Source: Bacteroidales bacterium UBA3834 (GTDB taxonomy: Bacteria > Bacteroidota > Bacteroidia > Bacteroidales > P3). Taken from it: a DNA stretch of 20,368 bases. This document shows positions 13,686 through 20,368 of the stretch, piece by piece. The notes beneath the pieces are model-generated. The model was given only the letters and a program-made list of their open reading frames with translations, did not search any database and was not told the DNA's origin. Where the stretch lies: contig DGIA01000016.1 of NCBI GenBank assembly GCA_002392965.1, positions 1-20,368 of the forward strand, written 5' to 3'. The translations under genes and the position numbers were made by a program. Within the stretch, counting starts at the first letter, position 1. Each line of letters opens with the position of its first letter.

Positions 13686-14930
13686 ATGACGGTAGCTAGC
13701 TTTTTTAACGCTCTTATGGCGGTTGTCAATGCAATGAGTCCCTACTTGTTGTTGGGTTTCCTCATTGCGGGGGTGCTGCATGTGTTTGTCCCGAAAACAT
13801 TTTATGCCAGATATCTCTCTCGTGACAACCGGATGTCGGTGCTTTGGGCAGCCTTGCTGGGCGTGCCTTTGCCACTTTGCTCGTGCGGTGTCATCCCCAC
13901 GGCTGTGGGATTGAAGAACGAGGGTGCATCGAAAGGGGCTGTGGCTTCGTTCCTCATCGCCACCCCGCAGACGGGCATCGACTCCATCCTCGCCACCTTC
14001 TCGCTGATGGGCCTCGGTTTCGCAGTGGTGCGTCCTGTGGCCGCTCTGGTCACCGGTGTCTGCGGCGGTCTGCTGGTTAACCGCTTCGCGAGTGGCAGTA
14101 CGGCAGGGATAAACACGGCCAATACTTGTGTTGTCGAGCGCGGTAACCGTCTGTGGCGCGTGTTCAAGTACGCTTTCTTCGATATGATTCAAGACATCGG
14201 TCTTCGCCTGGCCATCGGTCTGCTGGTGGCCGCTCTCATCAATGTGGCGGTGCCCGACGAGTTCTTCCTCTCTTTCGGCAAGCAGCCGTTGCTCCAGATG
14301 TTGGTCATCCTGATGGTGGCGGTGCCGATGTATATCTGCTCTACCGGCAGCATCCCTGTGGCGGCGGCGTTGATGATGAAGGGCCTTTCACCTGGGGCGG
14401 CACTTGTGATGTTGATGGCAGGTCCGGCGGTAAATATTGCCTCTATTCTCGTGGTACGCAAGTCGATGGGCGGCCGCTTCACGTGGATTTACCTGTTCAC
14501 CATAGTGGGCTTCTCTATCCTCTTCGGGCTGCTGCTGAATATGTTTGCTGATCTTTCGTTTTTCGATTTTCAATTATCAACTTCAGCACACAAAGGCTGC
14601 TGTCCCTCAGAATCTTCCTCGCCCAACGTGTTCCAGATTGTTTGTTCGTCACTCTTAGTATTGTTCATCATAATTGCACTTACAATGAAATTCCTCAGCA
14701 GATTCAAAAAACAAGAAGCAGTCGCAGGGACGGTGGTTTATTCTGTCGAAGGCATGCACTGCAACCATTGCAAGGCCGCCTGCGAGCAAGCTGTCGGTAA
14801 ACTGAAAGGGGTAGTTTCCTGCGAAGCCACCCCTTCGGCCAACACTCTTGTCGTCACAGGCACTGCCACCGAGGCTGACATCCGTGCTGCCGTCGAGCAG
14901 GCCGGATTTGGATTCAAAGGTGTGAAATAA
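13686..14930 (+). CDS. ArsP/SO_0444-type metal efflux permease fused to a heavy-metal-binding domain
   Basis: 414 aa. Residues 1-335 are a polytopic permease of the ArsP_1 (DUF318) type, with PLCSCG (63-68), ATPQTGIDS and a second similar half starting near residue 160 (CSTGSIPVAAALM, MAGPAVNIASI). Members of this group export arsenic compounds or, in the SO_0444 branch, are annotated as Cu/Zn efflux transporters. Residues about 345-414 are a heavy-metal-associated domain with GMHCNHC (356-362), which binds soft metals through Cys359 and Cys362. A Cys-Cys pair lies in the linker (HKGCCPSE). The likely job is metal or metalloid export at the inner membrane, with the tail delivering or sensing the metal. 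The exact substrate is uncertain. It is divergent from the ferredoxin gene; only a weak -7 match (near 13640-13647) precedes it. Confidence 0.85.
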   Translation: MTVASFFNALMAVVNAMSPYLLLGFLIAGVLHVFVPKTFYARYLSRDNRMSVLWAALLGVPLPLCSCGVIPTAVGLKNEGASKGAVASFLIATPQTGIDSILATFSLMGLGFAVVRPVAALVTGVCGGLLVNRFASGSTAGINTANTCVVERGNRLWRVFKYAFFDMIQDIGLRLAIGLLVAALINVAVPDEFFLSFGKQPLLQMLVILMVAVPMYICSTGSIPVAAALMMKGLSPGAALVMLMAGPAVNIASILVVRKSMGGRFTWIYLFTIVGFSILFGLLLNMFADLSFFDFQLSTSAHKGCCPSESSSPNVFQIVCSSLLVLFIIIALTMKFLSRFKKQEAVAGTVVYSVEGMHCNHCKAACEQAVGKLKGVVSCEATPSANTLVVTGTATEADIRAAVEQAGFGFKGVK

Positions 14931-14993
14931 ACGGTATAAGACCGCAGTAAGGTTTTCCTGAAGGATTCAAATCGACAGTTCTCTCCCATCGTC

Positions 14994-15020
14994 AAGGAGC
15001 CGTCAAGGCTGCCTTATTTT
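14994..15020. terminator. Probable terminator between convergent genes
   Basis: AAGGAGCC (14994-15001) pairs with GGCT and CCTT (15007-15015) around the loop GTCAA, with one bulged G. ATTTTAA follows on the plus strand. The stop codon of the minus-strand S-component gene (15014-15016) lies in the stem, as at the terminator at 12583-12619. Confidence 0.5.
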
Positions 15021-15580
15021 AATTCCGCAGCCTGCTTCTTCAGCACACTTGTCGCAATCCACATTCCCAATAGAGAGATGGGGATTGTCGATACTAAGAC
15101 GATAATCAACACGGGAACATTGTCTATAACCGGTCTCATCAGTTCGTCATAACCTGCCGGCATTTCTTCAATGGCGGCGGCCAGCGACCCCTCGGTGTCG
15201 GTCCACCAATGGGCGGTGTAAGTGAAGAACGAAAGGGCGAACGGCAGGAAGCTCCAACGGACGCCCTTCAAGGTTTCATAGCCGTTCGACTTACGTATAA
15301 TCTCAGACAATGCTGTCAGCACCACTATGCCAATGACGAATGCCACATCGGCCTCGCCGGCTATCAGGAACAGGACAAGGACGAACCCGTTGAGGGCCGT
15401 AGCAGCACCGAAACCTCGGATGAAGGTGCAGGTGTAGAGATAGATGAACGCCGTCAGCAACGGTAGCACCGCGCCGATATAGGCATAGAAAGCAGGGTGG
15501 ATGGCACCGCTCGCGGCACCAAGAATGAATGTGGCTAGATAAGCCACTGCCATAAGAAGGATTCTAAATACTTTTTTCAT
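15014..15580 (-). CDS. MptD/Trep_Strep-family putative ECF transporter S component
   Basis: 188 aa, about six hydrophobic segments. Landmarks are GAIHPAFYAYIGAVLPLL, the central LFLIAGEADVAFVIG followed by LTALSEIIRK, then a Trp-rich loop and a final helix ending in Lys residues. The HP motif, the GEAD block and the LSEIIRK block align with the first gene of this operon (GLAHP, GEVD, LSDLVRM), so the two are paralogues. The layout fits the Trep_Strep group of substrate-binding S components of energy-coupling-factor importers. No EcfA or EcfT gene is in the window, so it would have to share a distant energising module or work alone. The substrate is unknown. It is third in an operon, 19 bp after the methyltransferase. 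Confidence 0.7.
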   Translation of the reverse strand: MKKVFRILLMAVAYLATFILGAASGAIHPAFYAYIGAVLPLLTAFIYLYTCTFIRGFGAATALNGFVLVLFLIAGEADVAFVIGIVVLTALSEIIRKSNGYETLKGVRWSFLPFALSFFTYTAHWWTDTEGSLAAAIEEMPAGYDELMRPVIDNVPVLIIVLVSTIPISLLGMWIATSVLKKQAAELK

Positions 15581-15599
15581 TTTGGTATTGTTTTAGTTT

Positions 15600-16226
15600 T
15601 CATTTTGTTGCCATGACAGCAAGCCAGTGGTGCTGTCCGTCGCCGTGGACGGCAATGTCGCGGAATCCGGCATTGGCGAGGTGGGTACGCAGCTCGTCGG
15701 GAGTGTAGGTGTGCATACCGTCAATCATCTTCTCCCACTTCTCGTTTTTGCCCGTGAGGCCATCGTCCTCGTTGACGATGGCAAAACGTCCGCCCTCTTT
15801 CAGTGTGCGACGCACCCCACGGAAGCATTCTTCGATGTCAGGCCAGAAATAGACGGTCTCGAAGGCGGTTACAAGGTCGAAGGCTCCGTCCTCGAAAGGC
15901 AGCGCCGCAGCGCTACCCTCCAGCACCCGGCAGCGTCCTGCGGCAATGGCGGAGGCGTTCACCTCGGTGCTTTTCTTCACCGAGACGGGGGAGTAGTCGA
16001 TGCCCGTCACCGTGCCCTTAGGGCAGCGTTTCAGCAGCCGTGCCACGTTGGCACCGCCGCCGCATCCCACATCGAGGACGTTGGCATCGGCGGTGAGCGT
16101 CAGGTGCGAGAGACCCCACTCCGCCAGACGGGCGTGGCCGCCGCCGTTCATGCCGTTGACCATCATTCTTCCGAAGAAACCTTCGGGCTTGCGTGTGTTA
16201 CTGAAGATCTTGCTTAGAAGTCCCAT
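15600..16226 (-). CDS. Class I SAM-dependent methyltransferase
   Basis: 208 aa. Motif I is VLDVGCGGGANV (50-61, with the SAM-binding glycines 54-58). The acidic residue that holds the SAM ribose is Asp77 in VTGIDYSP. The later strand AFDLVTAFETVYFWPDIEEC and the LKEGGRFAIVNED segment are typical of the UbiE/Methyltransf_11 group. The N-terminus, KPEGFFGRMMVNGMNGGGHARLAEW with its MN and GH elements, precedes the Rossmann fold and probably forms the substrate lid. The substrate is unknown. It lies between two paralogous S-component genes with gaps of 10 and 19 bp, so it probably modifies a compound taken up by them (inference). Confidence 0.88.
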   Translation of the reverse strand: MGLLSKIFSNTRKPEGFFGRMMVNGMNGGGHARLAEWGLSHLTLTADANVLDVGCGGGANVARLLKRCPKGTVTGIDYSPVSVKKSTEVNASAIAAGRCRVLEGSAAALPFEDGAFDLVTAFETVYFWPDIEECFRGVRRTLKEGGRFAIVNEDDGLTGKNEKWEKMIDGMHTYTPDELRTHLANAGFRDIAVHGDGQHHWLAVMATK

Positions 16227-16236
16227 AATTATATTG

Positions 16237-16773
16237 TCATTTAATCATTTTCTTTGCTATCCACAATCCGCATTCGGCAGCAGCGACGATGGCCACCAAG
16301 GCGACGACGAGCCACAGCGTGCTCTGCAGCGGAACCATGGCGTCGGCATAGGCTTGCCCCACCTCCTCGGCAGCGCCCTGCAGGTACCATGCCTTGCGTG
16401 TCCAAAGGTATATGATCTCGGCGATGTTGCCGAGGGCGAGGAGCGGGTATGTGACGGCGTCCTTCTTGACTCCCATCCGCACCAGGTCGCTCAGCACGCC
16501 GAAGCCTACAATGATGGCCAGCCGTGTGAGGTCCACCTCGCCCATAGCCATCATCAGCAAGCCGAACACGGCCGATAGCACCGTTCCCAAGCCGAACCTA
16601 TGCCAGCGGAGCGAGAGCCAGCGGTAGGGCAACGCGCCGAGGAGCGCCCCTAGGGCAGGAGCCAGCATCCAGCATACCGGATGGGCCAAACCAATGAACT
16701 CGGCGACAAACACCGCCACGAAATATAGCACTACGAAACCCGTGGCACCCCAGAAAGTCAGTTTTTTATCCAT
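16237..16773 (-). CDS. Second MptD/Trep_Strep-like putative ECF transporter S component
   Basis: 178 aa from the ATG at 16773. An open frame extends to 16830, but that part contains the promoter, and 16773 lies about 20 nt after the predicted transcription start. The protein has five to six hydrophobic segments, with GLAHPVCWMLAPALGALLG, the block GLLMMAMGEVDLTRLAIIVG and then GVLSDLVRM. These line up with the paralogue at 15014-15580. The end, VAAAECGLWIAKKMIK, also matches the paralogue's last helix (GMWIATSVLKK). It is the first gene of the S-methyltransferase-S operon. It is a less clear family member than the paralogue when judged alone. Confidence 0.65.
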   Translation of the reverse strand: MDKKLTFWGATGFVVLYFVAVFVAEFIGLAHPVCWMLAPALGALLGALPYRWLSLRWHRFGLGTVLSAVFGLLMMAMGEVDLTRLAIIVGFGVLSDLVRMGVKKDAVTYPLLALGNIAEIIYLWTRKAWYLQGAAEEVGQAYADAMVPLQSTLWLVVALVAIVAAAECGLWIAKKMIK

Positions 16774-16799
16774 AATATTGTTGTGTTGGTTTCTGGCTG

Positions 16800-16831
16800 C
16801 AAAATTACTGTGGCTTCCACATCTGTACAAT
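16800..16831 (-). promoter_or_regulatory. Promoter of the S-component/methyltransferase operon
   Basis: On the minus strand ATTG (16831-16828), 20 bp, and TAATTTTG (16807-16800) match the Bacteroidetes pattern. The -7 box and its flanks (TGCAAAATTACT on the plus strand) are identical to those of the ferredoxin promoter. Confidence 0.75.
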
Positions 16832-16847
16832 AGCTAAAAATGGTGAT

Positions 16848-16877
16848 TATGAAAGTCGCAGAATGTGTGTATCTTTG
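16848..16877 (+). promoter_or_regulatory. Likely promoter of the ZIP transporter gene
   Basis: TATCTTTG (16870-16877) is an exact -7 box. The -33 is poorer: TATG at 16848-16851, with an 18-bp spacer. A transcript starting near 16884 would have a leader of only about 15 nt before the ATG at 16899. It lies back to back with the operon promoter at 16800-16831. Confidence 0.5.
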
Positions 16878-16898
16878 CAATGAAAAAACGATTGACTT

Positions 16899-17657
16899 AT
16901 GAATGCCGTAATTGCCGGAATACTAATACCTTTGGCTGGAACCATGTTGGGGTCTTCTTTTGTTTTTTTTATGAAAAGTGAGATTCCCGACCGGTTGCAG
17001 AAGACCCTGCTGGGCTTCGCCAGCGGCGTAATGGTGGCCGCCAGCGTATGGTCATTGCTGATTCCAAGTATCGAGATGTCGAACGAAAATATTGGGGCTG
17101 CCGTTGTGGGATTTTTGGCGGGTATGGGATTCCTGTTGCTTTTGGACGAACTGACTCCACACCTGCATCTCGGAGCACAGAAGGCGGAAGGGCCGCGGTC
17201 GCGTCTTTCTCGCACTGCCATGCTGGCATTGGCCGTAACGCTTCACAATCTGCCGGAGGGTATGGCCGTGGGCGTGGTTTTTGCCGGAGAAGCGCAAGGG
17301 CTGACGTTGAGTGCCGCTTTGGCGGTATCCATAGGTATCGCCATACAGAATATTCCTGAGGGTGCCATTATCTCGATGCCAATGCACGCGGAAGGCAATT
17401 CGCGTCTGAAATCGTTCCTCATCGGTACGCTCAGTGGTGCGGTAGAACCCGTCGGTTCGGTGGCCATCTTGCTGCTGGCTTCGGTGTTGGGTGTGGCGCT
17501 GCCCTATTTGTTGGCGTTCGCCGCGGGTGCCATGATGTATGTGGTGGTTGAGGAACTCATCCCCGAAACCGCGCAAGGGCACCACACCAACCTCTCCACC
17601 ATCGGCTTTGCTTTGGGCTTCGTCCTGATGATGGTGATGGACATCCTGTTGGGTTAA
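16899..17657 (+). CDS. ZIP-family divalent metal transporter
   Basis: 252 aa, about eight transmembrane helices, the normal size for bacterial ZIP proteins (ZupT/GufA group). The binuclear metal site is visible in helix 4 as HNLPEG (116-121, with His116 and Glu120) and in helix 5 as QNIPEG (150-155, with Glu154; the His seen in many homologues is Gln150). LDELTPHLHLGAQ between helices 3 and 4 is a His-containing cytoplasmic loop. It should import zinc or related metals across the inner membrane. It is a single gene on the plus strand, divergent from the S-component operon, and its stop codon lies 2 bp from the stop of the converging Gate-domain gene, with no terminator between. Confidence 0.92.
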   Translation: MNAVIAGILIPLAGTMLGSSFVFFMKSEIPDRLQKTLLGFASGVMVAASVWSLLIPSIEMSNENIGAAVVGFLAGMGFLLLLDELTPHLHLGAQKAEGPRSRLSRTAMLALAVTLHNLPEGMAVGVVFAGEAQGLTLSAALAVSIGIAIQNIPEGAIISMPMHAEGNSRLKSFLIGTLSGAVEPVGSVAILLLASVLGVALPYLLAFAAGAMMYVVVEELIPETAQGHHTNLSTIGFALGFVLMMVMDILLG

Positions 17658-17659
17658 AT

Positions 17660-18919
17660 TTAGAATATCAGTGCCAGCAGCACCCACAGCCAGTGGGCGG
17701 CAATGCCGGCGCAGAGGCCTCCGATGGTGTGAGCACCGATGGCTTTGCCGATGAGCTTGCGGTAACCCAAGCTGTCGAGCATGGCGGTGTGCGTGCTCAA
17801 GTAGCCGCTCCAGCACATGCCCATGGCCGTGAACACGGCGATGGCGTTGTTGGTGATGATGCCATCGGCAATGAACTTGGGCACCAGGCCGATGGCGGCT
17901 CCCACGGCCCCCAATGCGGTGATGGGGAACGATACCAATGCGCCGCTCTCGAAGCCGAACAGCCAGTAGAACACCACGTTGACCTTGTCCGCCAGCCAAG
18001 TGATGACCGGTACGCCCTCATAGGCCACACCGGTATATTCGCCGTTGGCACCTGCGGGACCGAAGGTGAGCATCATCACTATGGTGCTGATGCAAAGCAC
18101 GCCCGGTATGATGGCCACGCCGATACCCACGCCGCTCTTGCCTCCGTCAAGCATGGCGTTCAGGAAACGCTGGAAGGCGTTGCCCTCGCTCTTGAACGAG
18201 ATGTTCTGCTCCGTACCCTCTTCCTCGGTAACGGGGCAGTCGAGCTCAGGATAGCTCTTCAAGGTGAAACGCTGCATCAGCCGGGTGCTGACGATGCTGC
18301 CGATCACGGCACCCAGCAACCCAACCAAGGCACCCTTGCCGAATCCCAGGCCTGTCATGAAAGCAATGACCACCAGACCCATGCCGAACGCGGTGCCGAA
18401 GTTGGTCAGCGATACCAGCTGGTATTTCTTGAAGTAGCGGGCGAAGTTGTTATCTTTGGCCAGAGAGATGATGGCGGGATTGTCGCTCAGGAACGTCATC
18501 ACGGCTCCCAATGCCGCTACGCCCGGCAGGTTGTAGAGGGGTTTCATCAGCGGACGCAGGATATTCTCCATCAGGCGCACCACACCGAACTCCGTCAGCA
18601 GCTTGCTTATGGCGCCCATCAGCACGCAGATGGCCATGATGTAGAACACCGTCTCCAACAGCAGATGATAGGCCGTCTGCATGAAGGTGTTCAACATGTT
18701 GGGCAGCGTCATCCGATAAGCCAGGAAACCGAAGAATGCGAAGAAGAGAACCAGGAATATCAACGCCTCCAGGCTTCGGCTGGTGGTGAATTTCATCCGG
18801 CGCGGCTTGCCGTTATGTTTGTTGGGGTCGGTATTGTGATGACGGAACACCTGGAACGGATCCACCACCGACAGCATGGTGCTCAACAAATTGTGATGGT
18901 TGTTATTGTTTTCACCCAT
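17660..18919 (-). CDS. Gate-domain (nucleoside-recognition) inner-membrane protein of unknown substrate
   Basis: 419 aa with about ten transmembrane helices after a hydrophilic, Asn/His-rich N-terminus (GENNNNHHNLL). Two repeated Gate-like units are suggested: FLSDNPAIISLAKDNNFARY with FGTAFGMGLVVIAFMTG in the first half, and NNAIAVFTAMGMCWSGY in the second. A cytoplasmic linker (YPELDCPVTEEEGTEQNIS) separates them. The protein resembles the nucleoside-recognition membrane proteins related to the CD0519/CD1768 group (from memory; tentative). Transport substrate unknown. It follows an outer-membrane barrel gene by 42 bp on the same strand without a promoter or terminator between, so they are probably co-transcribed. 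Confidence 0.75.
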   Translation of the reverse strand: MGENNNNHHNLLSTMLSVVDPFQVFRHHNTDPNKHNGKPRRMKFTTSRSLEALIFLVLFFAFFGFLAYRMTLPNMLNTFMQTAYHLLLETVFYIMAICVLMGAISKLLTEFGVVRLMENILRPLMKPLYNLPGVAALGAVMTFLSDNPAIISLAKDNNFARYFKKYQLVSLTNFGTAFGMGLVVIAFMTGLGFGKGALVGLLGAVIGSIVSTRLMQRFTLKSYPELDCPVTEEEGTEQNISFKSEGNAFQRFLNAMLDGGKSGVGIGVAIIPGVLCISTIVMMLTFGPAGANGEYTGVAYEGVPVITWLADKVNVVFYWLFGFESGALVSFPITALGAVGAAIGLVPKFIADGIITNNAIAVFTAMGMCWSGYLSTHTAMLDSLGYRKLIGKAIGAHTIGGLCAGIAAHWLWVLLALIF

Positions 18920-18961
18920 AAGTGTATGATGTAATGTATGGTATATGATTATCCGAAACCC

Positions 18962-20002
18962 TTACTTTTTGAACAGCTGGTAGTAATCCACGCTCCACGT
19001 GGCACCGATATTAAAATTCCAGCAATCCTCGGTCATGGTGTTGCTGACATCCCATTCCTGCATGCGGCAGGCGTAGGTGTGCAGGCGCACGTTCTTCATC
19101 CCCTTGGGATACCACTCGAAGCCGAGGCCGTAGCGGACATAGGTGTGGCCCGCTAGCAGCAGATGGTCGAGCGCCACCGCCGAGTTCAAATCAACCTCCG
19201 ACTTGTTCTGCTCGAACATGCCCTTCACGAAAATGTTGAAATCGGGAGTGAAATAATAATTGGCACAACTCACCACCCCGAAATTCTTCCCCCAGTCGTT
19301 GATGGCCAGCGCATGGTGCATGAAATCAATATAGATATCCCACTTCTCGAAAGTGAACTTATTGCCTATCATGGTCAGATTCATGAACTTGCTCCACTCG
19401 CGTTCAATCATGCTCGAGCTCCAGATGGTGTGCCAATGCCCCACGTTTCCGTACCAGCACAAGTTGTACGAAACCAGGCCCGCGTCGTAATTCCAGCCAT
19501 TCGAGTTGATATACGGCGAGTTGGTCACCTGCGCCACCAACGTGTGGTTCCCGTCGTCGCTGATATAGGCTCCGCTGAGGCCCAACTGGAAACAATAGAT
19601 GCTGTTCCACAACGTGGTGGGGAAATAAACATCGATAGGCGCCGCGTCATACTCGAAGCCGCCCATTGCCATAGCATCCTTGCCGAACCGCAGGCGCCAG
19701 TTTGCCGTCGGCTTGTAGTCGAGATACAGGAAATCGGTGTTGTCGAAGAACATCACCGTGCCAGGATTGGCCACCAGACGCTGCATGAAATAGTAGCTGA
19801 AGCCTCCGCCCAACTCTCCCCCGAGCTTGAGATTGAAATACTTGCCATGAAATCCGAACTGCGGGGTCGAGTCGGTGGTGAACAACTCGCCGTCCGCGCG
19901 GGCCTCGATTTTGAACCTGTTGAAAGCATCTCCCCACGTCGTTTGCGCCTGCACGGGCAGCAATGCAAGGAGAAAGAAAAGTGTTATAATTCTTGTTTTC
20001 AA
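18962..20002 (-). CDS. Outer-membrane porin-like beta-barrel protein
   Basis: 346 aa from a TTG start at 20002, which begins MKTRIITLFFLLALLPVQA, a normal signal peptide cut before Q. The frame is open to 20041, but that stretch overlaps the -7 box and has no ATG, so TTG is the best start. The mature protein is a chain of aromatic-rich amphipathic strands, with FNLKLGGELGGGFSYYFMQR, FLYLDYKPTANWRLRFGKD and YYFTPDFNIFVKGMF. It ends WSVDYYQLFKK. The strand count and the WRLRFGKD pattern suggest a Porin_O_P-like porin of about 16 strands. The substrate is unknown. It is the promoter-proximal gene of a pair with the Gate-domain protein. Confidence 0.75.
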   Translation of the reverse strand: MKTRIITLFFLLALLPVQAQTTWGDAFNRFKIEARADGELFTTDSTPQFGFHGKYFNLKLGGELGGGFSYYFMQRLVANPGTVMFFDNTDFLYLDYKPTANWRLRFGKDAMAMGGFEYDAAPIDVYFPTTLWNSIYCFQLGLSGAYISDDGNHTLVAQVTNSPYINSNGWNYDAGLVSYNLCWYGNVGHWHTIWSSSMIEREWSKFMNLTMIGNKFTFEKWDIYIDFMHHALAINDWGKNFGVVSCANYYFTPDFNIFVKGMFEQNKSEVDLNSAVALDHLLLAGHTYVRYGLGFEWYPKGMKNVRLHTYACRMQEWDVSNTMTEDCWNFNIGATWSVDYYQLFKK

Positions 20003-20038
20003 AGTCTTGTGTTGTTTTTGTTCCGTAAGTTCATTCTG

Positions 20039-20070
20039 CAAAGATACGAAGAGGTCTTGAAACCGCCAAA
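20039..20070 (-). promoter_or_regulatory. Promoter of the porin/Gate-protein pair
   Basis: On the minus strand TTTG (20070-20067), 20 bp, and TATCTTTG (20046-20039) match both boxes exactly. The predicted start near 20032 leaves about 30 nt before the TTG start at 20002. Confidence 0.8.
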
Positions 20071-20113
20071 TTTATTTCTATTATGAATTAAATATAGAAA
20101 ACCATATAACAGA

Positions 20114-20137
20114 TTGCTACACAATTTGCTACACAAT
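20114..20137. repeat. Perfect 12-bp tandem duplication
   Basis: TTGCTACACAAT occurs twice in direct succession (20114-20125 and 20126-20137) in the AT-rich region upstream of the porin promoter. No gene covers it. Confidence 0.9.
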
Positions 20138-20193
20138 ATAATAACACTCTCTTTGACTATAATGCACTGATAACCAGTCGATATGACGCTATG

Positions 20194-20259
20194 CCCTAGT
20201 GCTACCCTAGTATTACCCTAGTACTACCCTAGTAGATCCCTGGTACTACCCTAGTACAT
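20194..20259. repeat. Six tandem 11-bp repeats (CCCTAGTACTA)
   Basis: Six consecutive 11-bp units read CCCTAGTGCTA, CCCTAGTATTA, CCCTAGTACTA, CCCTAGTAGAT, CCCTGGTACTA and CCCTAGTACAT. Each contains CTAG or CTGG followed by a GTAC-like step. The period equals that of the unrelated array at 6861-6915. No coding use is visible. Confidence 0.9.
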
Positions 20260-20368
20260 TTTTATTGGTTTTCCGCCGGTCTCCAATTGCGGGCGGCCAT
20301 ACTTTCGCTTTTTGTGTGCATGTTTTGATGTAAGGTATTGTGTTGTAATGAGATATTTATGTTTTCGT

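Larger units (their letters stand above)
20071..20368. other. Gene-free, repeat-bearing intergenic end of the window
   Basis: About 300 bp upstream of the porin promoter with frequent stops in all frames and a lower GC content than the genes. It contains the 12-bp duplication and the 11-bp array, then ATTTTTATTGG and unremarkable sequence to the window edge. No tRNA, recombinase remnant or clear promoter for a gene beyond the edge was recognised. Confidence 0.6.

Noticed and set aside
17052..17999. A 315-codon minus-strand open frame over the ZIP gene end
   Set aside because: It covers the ZIP gene, whose HNLPEG and QNIPEG motifs are intact on the plus strand. The antisense product is Arg/His-rich with no features.
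17693..18934. A 413-codon plus-strand open frame opposite the Gate-domain gene
   Set aside because: The product is His/Gln/Glu-rich antisense noise, whereas the minus strand encodes a clear polytopic membrane protein.
20194..20259. CRISPR array
   Set aside because: The 11-bp units are directly adjacent with no spacers, and no cas gene is near.

Overview
The window looks like a chromosomal segment of a GC-rich Bacteroidales bacterium (Prevotella or a relative; genus not resolvable by eye). Several intergenic regions carry the Bacteroidetes promoter pattern (a -33 TTTG-like box, 19-20 bp, then TAnnTTTG). Start codons lack Shine-Dalgarno sequences and sit in A-rich leaders. The proteins fit the phylum: a Wza/Wzc pair with a Tyr-rich tail, a lamin-tail-domain secreted protein, a Porin_O_P-like barrel and MptD-type ECF S components. 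No rRNA, tRNA, CRISPR array, transposase or integrase was found.

Region 1 (134-6853, + strand) is an exopolysaccharide/capsule operon. It encodes a Wza-like export lipoprotein, a Wzc-like co-polymerase/tyrosine kinase with a 12-tyrosine YG tail, RmlC and RmlD for dTDP-L-rhamnose, and a membrane-bound WbpM/PglF-type nucleotide-sugar 4,6-dehydratase. RmlA, RmlB, glycosyltransferases, flippase and polymerase are absent from the window. The operon ends at an array of 11-bp repeats and meets a convergent gene for a secreted lamin-tail-domain protein (6971-7858, -).

Region 2 (7955-10691, +) is a tight four-gene run: purE, a LolA-like periplasmic protein, a P-loop kinase/dCMP deaminase fusion, and a TetR-type regulator that overlaps the fusion gene. 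A 30-bp dyad follows and coincides with a good promoter, so it may be a terminator, an operator, or both. Downstream are two secreted/outer-membrane genes (10796-11842 and 11904-12566), closed by a strong bidirectional terminator.

Region 3 (12618-16773, mostly - strand) holds a permuted NlpC/P60 (YiiX-like) hydrolase, a 55-residue 2[4Fe-4S] ferredoxin with a striking palindromic leader, a + strand permease of the ArsP/SO_0444 metal-efflux type fused to a heavy-metal-binding domain, and a three-gene operon in which a SAM methyltransferase lies between two paralogous ECF-type S components. That S-methyltransferase-S arrangement is my best candidate for an undescribed system.

Region 4 (16848-20368) has a ZIP metal transporter, a Gate-domain inner-membrane protein and an outer-membrane porin. 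The last two form a minus-strand pair that could move one substrate across both membranes. The window ends in about 300 bp without genes that contains a 12-bp tandem duplication and a second array of 11-bp repeats.
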